Of a stretch of 64,000 bases of DNA, positions 45,385 to 54,218 are shown piece by piece. Under the pieces are notes generated by a model. The model saw only the letters and a program-made list of their open reading frames with translations. It ran no database searches and was not told where the DNA came from. The stretch is from contig UQPQ01000002.1 of NCBI GenBank assembly GCA_900542985.1, positions 31,755 to 95,754 of the forward strand, in the 5' to 3' direction. How positions within the stretch are numbered: position 1 is the stretch's first letter; each line of letters starts with the position of its first letter. The translations under genes and the position numbers were made by a program. Source of the DNA: an uncultured Bacteroides sp. (lineage in GTDB: Bacteria > Bacteroidota > Bacteroidia > Bacteroidales > Bacteroidaceae).

Positions 45385-45392
45385 TATTTTTG
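45385..45392 (+). promoter_or_regulatory. -7 box of the coiled-coil gene
   Basis: TATTTTTG fits TAnnTTTG, 17 nt before the ATG at 45410. It suggests a transcript separate from the fimbrillin-like gene. Confidence 0.4.
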
Positions 45393-45409
45393 CCCAAAAT
45401 AGTGTTTTC

Positions 45410-46279
45410 ATGGAAAAGAATAAAAAATTCATCATTGCAATAGCTGCTTTAATAGGCGTTATCGGTATTATTTCATTCTTGGCATTCAACGAATTCCGCA
45501 AGAATAAAGAAATGACAGAACTCTTTGCTATAGAAAAAGAGGAAATGGAAAATGAATACAATACGTTCGCAACCCAATACGATGAACTTCAAATACAAAT
45601 CAGCAACGATTCTTTGCGCGAAAAATTGGAAAGTGAAAAGTTGAAAACCCAGCGCTTACTGGAAGAATTGCGCCAAGTAAAGAGTAGCAACGCTGCCGAA
45701 ATTATGCGTCTGAAAAAAGAACTGAAGACAGTGCGTGCCGTATTAAGAAGTTATGTAATGCAGATAGACTCTTTGAATAAAATAAACGAAGCCTTAACTA
45801 AGGAAAATCAAGAAGTCAAGACCAAATATAGTGCTGCAACTGTACAAATCAGTAATCTGGCTGCAGAAAAGAAAAACCTGAACGAAAAAGTATCTTTAGC
45901 TGCTCAGCTCGATGCAACCAACATTGTAGTCACCCCGATGAATAAACGAGGTAAAAAAGCTAAAAAAGTAAAAGACGTAAAGAAAATCGCCATTACCTTT
46001 ACTATTGTAAAAAATATCACAGCAGAAACAGGTAACAAAACTCTATATTTACGTATAGCAAAACCGGACAATGACATCCTAACTAAAGGGAATACTACAT
46101 TCTCTTACGAAGACAGGAATATTTCATATTCTATAAAAAAATACATTGAGTATACCGGAGAAGAACAAAGTGTAACTGTATATTGGGATGTAGAGGAATT
46201 CCTTCCAGCAGGTACATACAATGTATATATCTTTGCTGATGGAAATATGATTGGACAGAATTCATTTCAAATGCGCTAA
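45410..46279 (+). CDS. Inner-membrane-anchored coiled-coil protein of unknown function
   Basis: 289 residues. One N-terminal TM helix (about 7-27: FIIAIAALIGVIGIISFLAF) is followed by a long coiled coil (about 35-160) of heptads rich in E, K and L. A basic linker (KRGKKAKKVKDVKK) then leads to a beta-rich C-terminal domain (about 190-289) with FTIVKNITAETGNKTLYLRI and a final QNSFQMR. The layout suggests a periplasmic or envelope-spanning spacer. I do not recognise a characterised family. It is followed 5 nt later by the S41 protease gene, so the two are likely one operon. Confidence 0.8.
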   Translation: MEKNKKFIIAIAALIGVIGIISFLAFNEFRKNKEMTELFAIEKEEMENEYNTFATQYDELQIQISNDSLREKLESEKLKTQRLLEELRQVKSSNAAEIMRLKKELKTVRAVLRSYVMQIDSLNKINEALTKENQEVKTKYSAATVQISNLAAEKKNLNEKVSLAAQLDATNIVVTPMNKRGKKAKKVKDVKKIAITFTIVKNITAETGNKTLYLRIAKPDNDILTKGNTTFSYEDRNISYSIKKYIEYTGEEQSVTVYWDVEEFLPAGTYNVYIFADGNMIGQNSFQMR

Positions 46280-46284
46280 ATAGC

Positions 46285-47649
46285 ATGAAAAAATATCCTA
46301 TTTATCTTTTAATCAGTCTTCTTTTGCCATCCGTTTTTTTAGGTTCGTGCGGAGAAGATCGCTCAGGAGAGTATTATGCGCTGATTGCTGCCAAAACATG
46401 GATTTATGAAACCATGCAGCAGAATTATTTATTTTATGAAGATCTGCCGGCAGAAGATAATATTGATTTTTTCAAAAAACCTCAAGAGTTTTTGTCTTCC
46501 GTCGTATCTGACAAAGATAAAAAAGGTTCTGTCATTTTCTCACATATAGATTCTGTTTACCAAAGATCAAGAGTAGAAACGACATCACCTTCTTTTGGAT
46601 TAGAAGGTACAATAATACGTTTGGAAGATGGGACTAATGCAGTCCGTATCTTATATGTACAGGATCAGTCTCCTGCTAAAGAAGCAGGTTTAAAACGAGG
46701 AAGCTGTGTTATTGCTGTAGATAGTCAGAAAATTACCAACAGTAATTACAGCCAATACTTTCAGTACCCTACCCAGTCTTATCGATATATGCTGATTACT
46801 CCCCATACGGCAACAGGAGAAAACGATAAGCAAATTTATGATACTTGCGAAGTACAAATGCCAGCCCCACGTATCGTAGACCAACCAAGCGTCTTCCTAA
46901 CTAAAAACATAACCACAGAAGGAGGACGAAAAGCATTTTATATTTTATACAACAGTTTCGAAACCGAAGAAGAAGACAAACTAAAAAGTGCATTTGCAGA
47001 AGGTATGAGTACATCTCCTAACGATGTAATCTTAGACCTTCGGTATAATCCGGGTGGATATGTATCTACTGCTGTATTACTCAGTAGCATGTTGGCTCCA
47101 TCTAGCGCAAGTGGACAAACATGCCTAAAGCTGATATACAATAACAAAATCAATAAAGAAGAAACAATTCCGTTTCAAGAGGGTATAACAGGTTACAATT
47201 ATGAAAACCTATATATCATTACTTCAGGAAATACGGCATCTGCATCAGAAATGGTCATCAATTGTCTCCGACCTTATTTAGGAGATAAACTCATTCAGGT
47301 AGGAGAAGCAACATTCGGAAAAAATGTAGCGCAAAGCCTCTTTACTACTCCCGAATACCCCGAACTGGAGTTTTGGTTGACAACGGCTTATCTTAGTAAC
47401 TCAAAAGGAGAATATGACTATTTTACCAGCGGCTTGACTCCAGCACACCAAGTGGCAGAGAATCCTGCAGAGAAATTGGGGGAACTGGGTACACCGCAAG
47501 ATACCTTGCTTTATTCTGTAATGTATCACATGGATCATCACTCATTTCCACAACCACCGCAGCCGGAACAACCAACCACTTCCAATAAAAAGAGCAGGGT
47601 AATCTACAATCCGATTGCCTCGAAAGTGAAATACAACAAACTCCCCTAA
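46285..47649 (+). CDS. S41-family C-terminal processing peptidase, lipoprotein
   Basis: 454 residues with lipobox LGSC. A PDZ domain is visible (about 110-200: TIIRLEDGTNAVRILYVQDQ, SPAKEAGLKRGSCVIAVDSQ). The tail-specific protease domain follows (about 205-400) with VILDLRYNPGGYVSTA and the nucleophile region ITSGNTASASEMVINCLRPY; the Ser before Glu-Met is the catalytic one, and the family lysine should lie in the GEATFGKNVAQ segment. It cleaves proteins at C-terminal regions in the periplasm or at the surface. A P-rich tail (PQPPQPEQPT) ends the protein. Confidence 0.9.
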   Translation: MKKYPIYLLISLLLPSVFLGSCGEDRSGEYYALIAAKTWIYETMQQNYLFYEDLPAEDNIDFFKKPQEFLSSVVSDKDKKGSVIFSHIDSVYQRSRVETTSPSFGLEGTIIRLEDGTNAVRILYVQDQSPAKEAGLKRGSCVIAVDSQKITNSNYSQYFQYPTQSYRYMLITPHTATGENDKQIYDTCEVQMPAPRIVDQPSVFLTKNITTEGGRKAFYILYNSFETEEEDKLKSAFAEGMSTSPNDVILDLRYNPGGYVSTAVLLSSMLAPSSASGQTCLKLIYNNKINKEETIPFQEGITGYNYENLYIITSGNTASASEMVINCLRPYLGDKLIQVGEATFGKNVAQSLFTTPEYPELEFWLTTAYLSNSKGEYDYFTSGLTPAHQVAENPAEKLGELGTPQDTLLYSVMYHMDHHSFPQPPQPEQPTTSNKKSRVIYNPIASKVKYNKLP

Positions 47650-47662
47650 ACTGATAATACAC

Positions 47663-47715
47663 ATATTCCCTTTAAGACAGATTCTATATTTGAAAAACTG
47701 TCTTAAAGGGAATAT
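47663..47715 (+). terminator. Hairpin after the S41 peptidase gene
   Basis: A perfect 18-bp inverted repeat: ATATTCCCTTTAAGACAG (47663-47680) and its complement (47698-47715) around a 17-nt loop. The tail is TTAAATAAGG, so the U tract is weak, but the position after the stop codon suits a terminator. Confidence 0.6.
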
Positions 47716-47778
47716 TTAAATAAGGTTGTTTCAACAATCTTTTCAACCTTTTGCCTTGGTAATTTGTTAGAATAGCGA

Positions 47779-47786
47779 TATATTTG
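47779..47786 (+). promoter_or_regulatory. -7 box of the exporter operon
   Basis: TATATTTG fits TAnnTTTG, 41 nt before the ATG at 47828. It lies upstream of the longer frame's start at 47792 by only 5 nt, which favours the shorter start. Confidence 0.5.
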
Positions 47787-47827
47787 CAATATTGCATAAG
47801 CAACTAAACATTAAAGCTAAATTGGCA

Positions 47828-49267
47828 ATGAAAAGATTTACAAGCTTCCTACTCCTATCTCTGTTCACCGTAGGTACATATGCCCAACGGATACTTAATC
47901 TGGACAGTTGCCGAGCCCTAGCTCTTACAAACAACAAAGAATTACGGATCGGCCAAGAAAAAATAAATGCTGCACACTATCAACGTAAAGCGGCATTTAC
48001 CAATTATTTGCCCAAGATTGATGTAATGGGCACATACATGCATACACAAAAGGAAATTTCCTTACTGAGTGACGATCAAAAACAATCTATCAGCCACATT
48101 GGGACTTCTACTTCTGCTGCCTTAAAAGAAATGGCAGCCAATAATCCTATATTATCCACATTACTCCCGGCACTTCAACCATTGGAAGGAGGTTTGAACA
48201 GTATGGGGCAAGGCCTGGTCGATGCACTTCGCACAGATACAAGAAATCTATATGCAGGTACAGCTACCCTTACCCAACCACTCTTTATGGGAGGTAAAAT
48301 CATAGCGTATAATAAAATCACCAAATATGCCGAACAACTTGCCCGCTCACAACATGCCACAGGCATGCAAGAGGTCATTCTGAATACAGACCAAGCCTAT
48401 TGGCAAGTGATTTCACTCACCAACAAGAAAAAACTGGCAGAAAGTTTCCTTAAATTGGTGCAAAAGCTGGATGAAGATGTAGACAAAATGGTAGCCGAGG
48501 GAGTAGCCACCAAAGCCGACGGTCTTAGTGTAAAAGTAAAAGTCAATGAAGCAGAAATGACACTTACTCAGGTAGACAATGGACTAAGTTTATCAAAAAT
48601 GTTACTTTGTCAGTTATGCGGTCTACCTTTAGACACTGATTTGCAACTGGCCGACCAGGATATGGAAAATTTAGCCTTACCTGCAACCTATACAGAAAGC
48701 AATATCGATTTAGCATTGGCCAACCGTGAAGAATTGAAAAGTCTGGAGTTAGCCAGCAAAATCTATCAACAAAAAGTAAACGTTGCACGTTCGGAATTTC
48801 TTCCCACAGTAGGCTTAACAGCCAACTATCTCGTCAGCAATCCCTCTTTACTCAACGGATTTGAAAACAAGTTCAGAGGTATGTGGGGAATCGGAGTCGT
48901 AGTTAAAATTCCAGTATTCCATTGGGGAGAGGGAATTTATAAAGTAAAAGCAGCCAAAGCTGAAGCCAACATTGCCCGATATCAGCTTGAAGACGTGAAA
49001 GAAAAAGTAGAATTACAAGTTACCCAAAGTTCTTACAAGGTTAACGAAGCAGCTAAAAAACTGGCTATGGCCGAAAAGAATATGGAAAAAGCAGAAGAAA
49101 ATCTACGATATGCAACTTTAGGCTTCAAGGAAGGAGTAATACCAACCAGCAATGTATTGGAAGCACAAACAGCATGGCTTTCTGCACAATCTGGTAAAAT
49201 TGATGCACAGATAGACTTAAAAATGAGTGAGATTTACTTAAACAAATCAATGGGAACATTAAAATAA
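47828..49267 (+). CDS. TolC-family outer-membrane channel
   Basis: 479 residues from MKRFTSFLLLSLF, a signal peptide ending near TYAQ. The frame extends to 47792 but that would add 12 residues ahead of a clear signal peptide. Two TolC repeats are visible: LDSCRALALTNNKELRIGQE at the start, and later LANREELKSLELASKIYQQK, with long helices and beta strands (ATLTQPLFMGGKI, GVVVKIPVFHWGEG). It provides the outer-membrane exit for the HlyD/ABC-2 system encoded directly downstream (7 nt spacing). Confidence 0.92.
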   Translation: MKRFTSFLLLSLFTVGTYAQRILNLDSCRALALTNNKELRIGQEKINAAHYQRKAAFTNYLPKIDVMGTYMHTQKEISLLSDDQKQSISHIGTSTSAALKEMAANNPILSTLLPALQPLEGGLNSMGQGLVDALRTDTRNLYAGTATLTQPLFMGGKIIAYNKITKYAEQLARSQHATGMQEVILNTDQAYWQVISLTNKKKLAESFLKLVQKLDEDVDKMVAEGVATKADGLSVKVKVNEAEMTLTQVDNGLSLSKMLLCQLCGLPLDTDLQLADQDMENLALPATYTESNIDLALANREELKSLELASKIYQQKVNVARSEFLPTVGLTANYLVSNPSLLNGFENKFRGMWGIGVVVKIPVFHWGEGIYKVKAAKAEANIARYQLEDVKEKVELQVTQSSYKVNEAAKKLAMAEKNMEKAEENLRYATLGFKEGVIPTSNVLEAQTAWLSAQSGKIDAQIDLKMSEIYLNKSMGTLK

Positions 49268-49274
49268 AAACAAT

Positions 49275-50261
49275 ATGGCTGAAAAAACTCAACGCAGCAA
49301 CATAATGCTGGCATTTTTTACATTAGCAGCAGTAATCATACTTGTTAGCATCATCGGATTTCTGACTTTAGGTAAAGGCACAGAAATCATACAAGGACAA
49401 GCAGAGGCAACAGAATATCGTGTTTCAAGCAAAGTACCTGGACGTATTCTGAAATTTTTGGTCAGCGAAGGAGATAATGTACGTGCCGGAGATACTTTGG
49501 CGATTCTTGAAGCGCCCGATGTATTAGCTAAATTGACACAGGCACAGGCAGCCGAACAGGCAGCTATTGCATTAAACGAAAAAGCAGAACGAGGTACACG
49601 TGCCGAGCAGTTACAGGCAGCCTACGAAATGTGGCAAAAAGCAAAAGCCGGACTTGAAATTGCAGAAAAATCATACAACCGTGTCAACCGATTGTTCGAA
49701 AGTGGAGTCATGTCAGCACAGAAACGAGATGAAGCCAAGGCTCAATATGATGCAATGGTAGCCACAGAACGGGCAGCCAAAGCACAATACACCATGGCCA
49801 AAAACGGTGCACAAAGAGAAGACAAAGCAATGGCTGCCGCTCAGGTAGAGCGCGCCAAAGGAGCAGTTGCAGAAGTTTCCTCTTATATTGAAGAAACCGT
49901 TTTGATAGCTTCTGCCGATGGAGAAGTAACTGAAATATTCCCTAAAGTAGGAGAATTGGTTGGAACAGGTGCCCCCATCATGAATGTAGCACAGCTTAAT
50001 GACATGTGGGTTACCTTCAATGTCCGTGAAGATTTCCTGAAAGACTTTACCGTAGGCGGAGAAATCAAAGCCTACATCCCGGCTTTGGAAAAAGAAGCAA
50101 CATTCAAAGTTACCTATATGAAAGATTTAGGTACATACGCTGCCTGGAAAGCAACCAAAACTACCGGACAATTCGATTTGAAGACTTTTGAAGTAAAAGC
50201 CAAACCAGTACAAGCTGTAGAAAACCTGCGTCCGGGTATGTCGGCTATTATAGAAAAATAA
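49275..50261 (+). CDS. HlyD-family periplasmic adaptor (YbhG/EmrA-like)
   Basis: 328 residues with one N-terminal TM anchor (about 11-33: IMLAFFTLAAVIILVSIIGF). Lipoyl half-motifs flank a coiled-coil hairpin: YRVSSKVPGRILKFLVSEGD and LIASADGEVTEIFPKVGELV, with a helical, alanine-rich middle (about 85-215). It bridges the inner-membrane ABC-2 permeases to the TolC channel. It is gene two of the operon. Confidence 0.92.
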   Translation: MAEKTQRSNIMLAFFTLAAVIILVSIIGFLTLGKGTEIIQGQAEATEYRVSSKVPGRILKFLVSEGDNVRAGDTLAILEAPDVLAKLTQAQAAEQAAIALNEKAERGTRAEQLQAAYEMWQKAKAGLEIAEKSYNRVNRLFESGVMSAQKRDEAKAQYDAMVATERAAKAQYTMAKNGAQREDKAMAAAQVERAKGAVAEVSSYIEETVLIASADGEVTEIFPKVGELVGTGAPIMNVAQLNDMWVTFNVREDFLKDFTVGGEIKAYIPALEKEATFKVTYMKDLGTYAAWKATKTTGQFDLKTFEVKAKPVQAVENLRPGMSAIIEK

Positions 50262-50271
50262 ATAGAATTAT

Positions 50272-51447
50272 ATGGCTATAACCATTCATAAACGTATACT
50301 TTTGATTGCAAAGCGTGAAGTTTTCCGCATTGCAAGCAAGCCCATGTACCTCTTCTGCATGGTGATAGCACCGATATTTTGTTATCTGTTCTTCACCACA
50401 CTGATGGGAAAAGGTCTGCCGACCAATCTGCCGGCAGGAGTAGTCGATCTAGATAACACCGCTACAACCCGAAACATCATACGGAATCTTGATGCGTTCC
50501 AACAGACAGAAATCGTTGCGCATTATGCAAGTTTCGAAGAAGCTCGTAAGGCTGTACAGCGAGGAGAAATCTACTCGTTTTACTACATCCCTAAAGGAAC
50601 CACAGAGGAAGCATTGTCCAGCAGACAACCTAAGGTTTCTTTTTACATCAACTATTCGTATCTGATAGCCGGTTCATTAGCCTATAAAGACCAGCGAACC
50701 ATGTCGGAACTGGCGGGAGCTGCAATTGGACAAGCAACCTTATTGGCACGCGGAGCTACAGAAAATCAGGCAATTGCTTTTCTTCAGCCCATTGTAATCG
50801 ATACTCATGCCCTAAATAATCCGTGGCTTAATTATTCTGTATATTTGTGCAACACTTTACTGCCGGGAGTGTTGATGCTACTTATTTTCTTAACCACAAC
50901 TTATACATTAGGAGTGGAAATAAAAGAAAACACAGCCAATCAACTAATGAAAATGGCCGATAATTCAATTGTCACTGCTGTAGTTGGAAAGTTATTGCCA
51001 CAGACGATTATATTTTTTATTTCGGTTAGTTTCTATAATGCCTATCTGTACGGTTTCCTGCACTATCCCTGCCACAGCGGTATTCTTCCCATGCTCCTTG
51101 CCGGATTGCTGATGGTATTAGCCTCACAAGCCGTGGGAGTCTTCTTTTTCGGCTTGTTTGGAAGTATGCGCCTTGCTCTCAGCGCATCCTCTCTATGGGG
51201 AGTATTATCTTTCTCCATTTCCGGATTCTCATTTCCGGTAATGGCAATGCATCCTACTTTACAGGCATTAAGCAACCTGTTTCCACTGCGACATTATTTT
51301 CTGATTTATGTCGACCTGGCTTTAAATGGATATCCAATAGTATATGCATGGCATTCTATCGTGGCTCTATTGCTGTTCATGCTTTTACCTTTCTTTGTTC
51401 TGAAAAAGCTGCGCACAGCCATGTTGCATTATGTCTATATCCCCTAA
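50272..51447 (+). CDS. ABC-2-type transporter permease (YhiH/YbhS-like), first of two
   Basis: 391 residues. The layout is that of DrrB/YbhR-type permeases: one TM helix near the N-terminus (MYLFCMVIAPIFCYLFFTTL), a large periplasmic domain (about 50-185, starting LPAGVVDLDNTATTRNIIRN), then five TM helices (from about 190) with TYTLGVEIKENTANQLMKMA. Such proteins pair with an ATPase; none is encoded next to it. A second related permease follows after 12 nt. The substrate is unknown. Confidence 0.9.
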   Translation: MAITIHKRILLIAKREVFRIASKPMYLFCMVIAPIFCYLFFTTLMGKGLPTNLPAGVVDLDNTATTRNIIRNLDAFQQTEIVAHYASFEEARKAVQRGEIYSFYYIPKGTTEEALSSRQPKVSFYINYSYLIAGSLAYKDQRTMSELAGAAIGQATLLARGATENQAIAFLQPIVIDTHALNNPWLNYSVYLCNTLLPGVLMLLIFLTTTYTLGVEIKENTANQLMKMADNSIVTAVVGKLLPQTIIFFISVSFYNAYLYGFLHYPCHSGILPMLLAGLLMVLASQAVGVFFFGLFGSMRLALSASSLWGVLSFSISGFSFPVMAMHPTLQALSNLFPLRHYFLIYVDLALNGYPIVYAWHSIVALLLFMLLPFFVLKKLRTAMLHYVYIP

Positions 51448-51459
51448 AATTTATATTTC

Positions 51460-52698
51460 ATGAAGAATCATTCTCTACTACATACCATCAGAGAAGGCCT
51501 TACCGGACTATTTCATATCTGTCGGGAGGAACTGAAAAATACCATCAAAGATCAGGGAGTCTTGATTTTCTTTATTCTTGTTCCGATAGCTTATCCACTG
51601 GTATATGCTTTCATCTATACCAACGAAGTAGTACGTGAAGTACCTGCAGCCGTTGTCGATACAGACCGCTCGGCACAGAGCCGTGAATTTTTACGTAAAG
51701 TAGATGCCACGGCCGACGTACATATCGTATCATACTGTGCCGACATGGAGGAAGCCAAGCAATTACTGAAAAACGGAAAAGTATACGGAGTAATTTATAT
51801 TCCTGAAAGCTTTAGTCATGATCTTGCAAAAGGAATCCAGACCCATGTAAGTTTATATTGCGACATGAGTGGTATGCTCTATTACAAAGCTTTGTTAGTA
51901 GCTTCCACCGATGTATCTCTACACATGGGAAAAGAAATACAGATACAACGTTTAGGAAACACTACTGACAGACAAGATGAAATTAGCACTACCCCCATAG
52001 CCTATCAGGAAGTTTCTCTGTTTAATACGCAAAACGGCTTTGCCAGTTTTCTGATTCCGGCTGTACTGATTCTTATCATACAGCAGACCCTGTTGTTGGG
52101 CGTCGGGTTATCTGCCGGAACTGCCCGCGAAAAGAACAGCTTCCGTCATCTTGTTCCGTTCAACAGAGAATATCGGGGAACATTACGTATTGTATTAGGA
52201 AAATCGATAGCCTACCTGCTGGTTTATGCAGTAGTTTCGGCCTATATATTGTGTGCAGTACCCTATATGTTCAGCCTCATCCAACTGGCAGAACCTGCTA
52301 CCCTACTGGCATTCACACTACCGTACGTATTGGCATGTATCTTCTTTGCCATGACTTGCTCCGTATTCATACATCACCGCGAATCGTGCATGATGATTTA
52401 TGTATTCACCTCTGTTCCTCTCCTCTTTATTTCAGGAATATCGTGGCCCGGAGCCGCCATTCCTAAATTTTGGGAAATCATTTCATGGATTTTCCCTTCT
52501 ACCTTCGGTATCAGAGGATTTGTAGGCATCAATTCCATGGGAGCCACTTTACAAGAAATTCAGTCAGATTATTTCGCCTTATGGATACAAACCGGTGTCT
52601 ATTTCATTACTGCCTGCATTGTATACCGCCGGCAGATACTCTTAAGCCGGCATAAAGCCCTGGCAAGACTACAACAATACCGGAAGCGTAAAAAATAA
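51460..52698 (+). CDS. ABC-2-type transporter permease, second of two
   Basis: 412 residues with the same plan as the gene before it: TM near 28-48 (VLIFFILVPIAYPLVYAFIY), periplasmic domain (VREVPAAVVDTDRSAQSREF), then five TMs. SAGTAREKNSFRHLVP corresponds to the EIKENTANQL segment of the first permease. The pair would form a heterodimer in the inner membrane. It ends the operon, followed by a terminator at 52705. Confidence 0.9.
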   Translation: MKNHSLLHTIREGLTGLFHICREELKNTIKDQGVLIFFILVPIAYPLVYAFIYTNEVVREVPAAVVDTDRSAQSREFLRKVDATADVHIVSYCADMEEAKQLLKNGKVYGVIYIPESFSHDLAKGIQTHVSLYCDMSGMLYYKALLVASTDVSLHMGKEIQIQRLGNTTDRQDEISTTPIAYQEVSLFNTQNGFASFLIPAVLILIIQQTLLLGVGLSAGTAREKNSFRHLVPFNREYRGTLRIVLGKSIAYLLVYAVVSAYILCAVPYMFSLIQLAEPATLLAFTLPYVLACIFFAMTCSVFIHHRESCMMIYVFTSVPLLFISGISWPGAAIPKFWEIISWIFPSTFGIRGFVGINSMGATLQEIQSDYFALWIQTGVYFITACIVYRRQILLSRHKALARLQQYRKRKK

Positions 52699-52704
52699 GA
52701 CCTT

Positions 52705-52745
52705 AGCCGGACATAAGCTCTCTTATGTCTGGCTTTTATTTTTAT
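52705..52745 (+). terminator. Terminator of the exporter operon
   Basis: AGCCGGACATAAG (52705-52717) pairs with CTTATGTCTGGCT (52722-52734, one G-U), followed by TTTATTTTTATT. Confidence 0.85.
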
Positions 52746-52781
52746 TAACAAATGAGTCTTAGTAAATAGGAAGGAATAGCG

Positions 52782-52789
52782 TAGCTTTG
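52782..52789 (+). promoter_or_regulatory. -7 box of the TonB-C-terminal gene
   Basis: TAGCTTTG followed by CA. It lies 11 nt before the first ATG (52801) and 23 nt before the second (52813), so the second is the better start. Confidence 0.5.
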
Positions 52790-52812
52790 CAACAAATATT
52801 ATGCAACAATCT

Positions 52813-53955
52813 ATGAGACTATCTATACTTCTGTTTTTTATCTGTAGTGTTACCTTATTACAAGCCATACCAGCTCCCAGCGAAAAGACCAGCTTCCGCA
52901 TAACGATACTCAAGTCGAGTGGAGAACCCCAGCCCGGCATTGTATTGAAAATAAAAAATAAGACTTTGGAATACAGAGGAAATGCAGAAGGAGTTATCTC
53001 TTTCGAATATGATGTGAATTCCAGTTTTTATCGCACGGCAGAATTATACCTTCCTACTGACATGGAGACAATCCAGTCTTCTTTCTTACTGACTGAAGCC
53101 GTAGCCGACACAACACTGTACATAGACAGTCCGGAAGAAATTGCAGCATTACAGCAGGCAGGTACAACTTTTCCTATAGAAGGTCTGATAAGTACAGCCA
53201 ATGGAGAACCTCTTACCGGAGCAACTGTCAGCATACAGGGCACAGGACGCACTGTACAAAGTGACGAAATAGGCCTTTTTCACATCGAAGCAGATTACAA
53301 CCATCCTATTGTGATTCGCGCCAAAGGAATGGAAACCCTTTCATTGGAGATTACCCGTTTTCTGCAGTTTGGTGAAGAACCTCTTCCTATCGTCATGCCT
53401 AAAAAAGGCTCCGACCGCATCTATCGAAGTGTAGAGCAAATGCCGCGTTTTCCGGGAGGCATGAAGGCAATGAGAAACTACATCAACCGAAATCTGCAAT
53501 ATCCCAAACAAGCCCAAAATGCAGGTATTGAAGGAGTAGTCGGGGTACAATTCATTGTAGAGAAAAACGGAGAAATTACTGATCCGATTATTGTACGCCA
53601 TTTAAACGATGAACTGGACGAAGCAGCTTTACATCTGATACGTACCATGCCCCGATGGATTGCCGGGAAAGATCATGGCACCCCCGTACGATGCAAGTAT
53701 TCTATTCCCATCCAGTTTAAACTACCTAAAAAAGAACCTGTTGTAGCTGGTTCTACAGGCGTAGATAAAACTCAAAAAACAACTTCCAGCCAAGAAGTTG
53801 CAAAAGAGATATTACCTGTAGCTTTGCAAAAAGCGCTTCCCATCAATCTGCTGCCTGATTTGAATATTGAATGGACAGAATATTTCCGCCCCCAAGCTAT
53901 TGAACTGTCCTGGCCACATGCACTCAAGTCGAAAAAAGGAAAGCGCCGCCGCTAA
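52813..53955 (+). CDS. Secreted protein with carboxypeptidase-like and TonB C-terminal domains
   Basis: 380 residues from MRLSILLFFICSVTLLQAIP, a cleavable signal peptide. Then come two beta domains, the second being a carboxypeptidase-regulatory-like (CarbopepD_reg) domain (EGLISTANGEPLTGATVSIQ), and a TonB C-terminal domain (about 205-305: FPGGMKAMRNYINRNLQYPK, GVVGVQFIVEKNGEI, CKYSIPIQFKLP). A basic tail (KSKKGKRRR) ends it. True TonB needs an N-terminal membrane anchor and a proline-rich spacer; neither is present. A role as a periplasmic interaction module is an inference. Confidence 0.85.
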   Translation: MRLSILLFFICSVTLLQAIPAPSEKTSFRITILKSSGEPQPGIVLKIKNKTLEYRGNAEGVISFEYDVNSSFYRTAELYLPTDMETIQSSFLLTEAVADTTLYIDSPEEIAALQQAGTTFPIEGLISTANGEPLTGATVSIQGTGRTVQSDEIGLFHIEADYNHPIVIRAKGMETLSLEITRFLQFGEEPLPIVMPKKGSDRIYRSVEQMPRFPGGMKAMRNYINRNLQYPKQAQNAGIEGVVGVQFIVEKNGEITDPIIVRHLNDELDEAALHLIRTMPRWIAGKDHGTPVRCKYSIPIQFKLPKKEPVVAGSTGVDKTQKTTSSQEVAKEILPVALQKALPINLLPDLNIEWTEYFRPQAIELSWPHALKSKKGKRRR

Positions 53956-54024
53956 TCAAAGTGATACAGAAGATTAATCAGTTCGAATACAACCACATAA
54001 AGTATTTATTCCTATACTGATTTG

Positions 54025-54106
54025 TAACCGACGACGTCGGCTCTATATTTAACGACAGCGATTATAAAAACAACGACGTCGATTGTAGAGCCGACGTCGT
54101 CGGTTA
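54025..54106. repeat. Dispersed palindromic repeat, copy 3 (perfect outer stem)
   Basis: Outer arms at 54025-54045 and 54086-54106 are 21 nt long and exactly complementary; the left arm contains ACCGACGACGTCGGCTC. The 40-nt middle has ACGACAGCG and CAACGACGTCG, related to the arms. It is intergenic, 70 nt after the TonB-domain gene and 113 nt before the Tat operon. The remaining sequence from 53956 to 54218 is AT-rich with no perfect promoter box. Confidence 0.85.
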
Positions 54107-54218
54107 TACTACATATCCAGTAAAAAACTTTATCCCAAACAGTAATTTATACGACTTAAACAACCGTTTTTTCCAACAAAATACCGACATTTGCAACAAA
54201 CAGATATGAATTACCGAT

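Noticed and set aside
4555-54106. CRISPR array made of the repeated CGACGACGTCGGC sequences
   Set aside because: The copies are single, tens of kb apart, palindromic and unequal; no regular spacers or cas genes exist.
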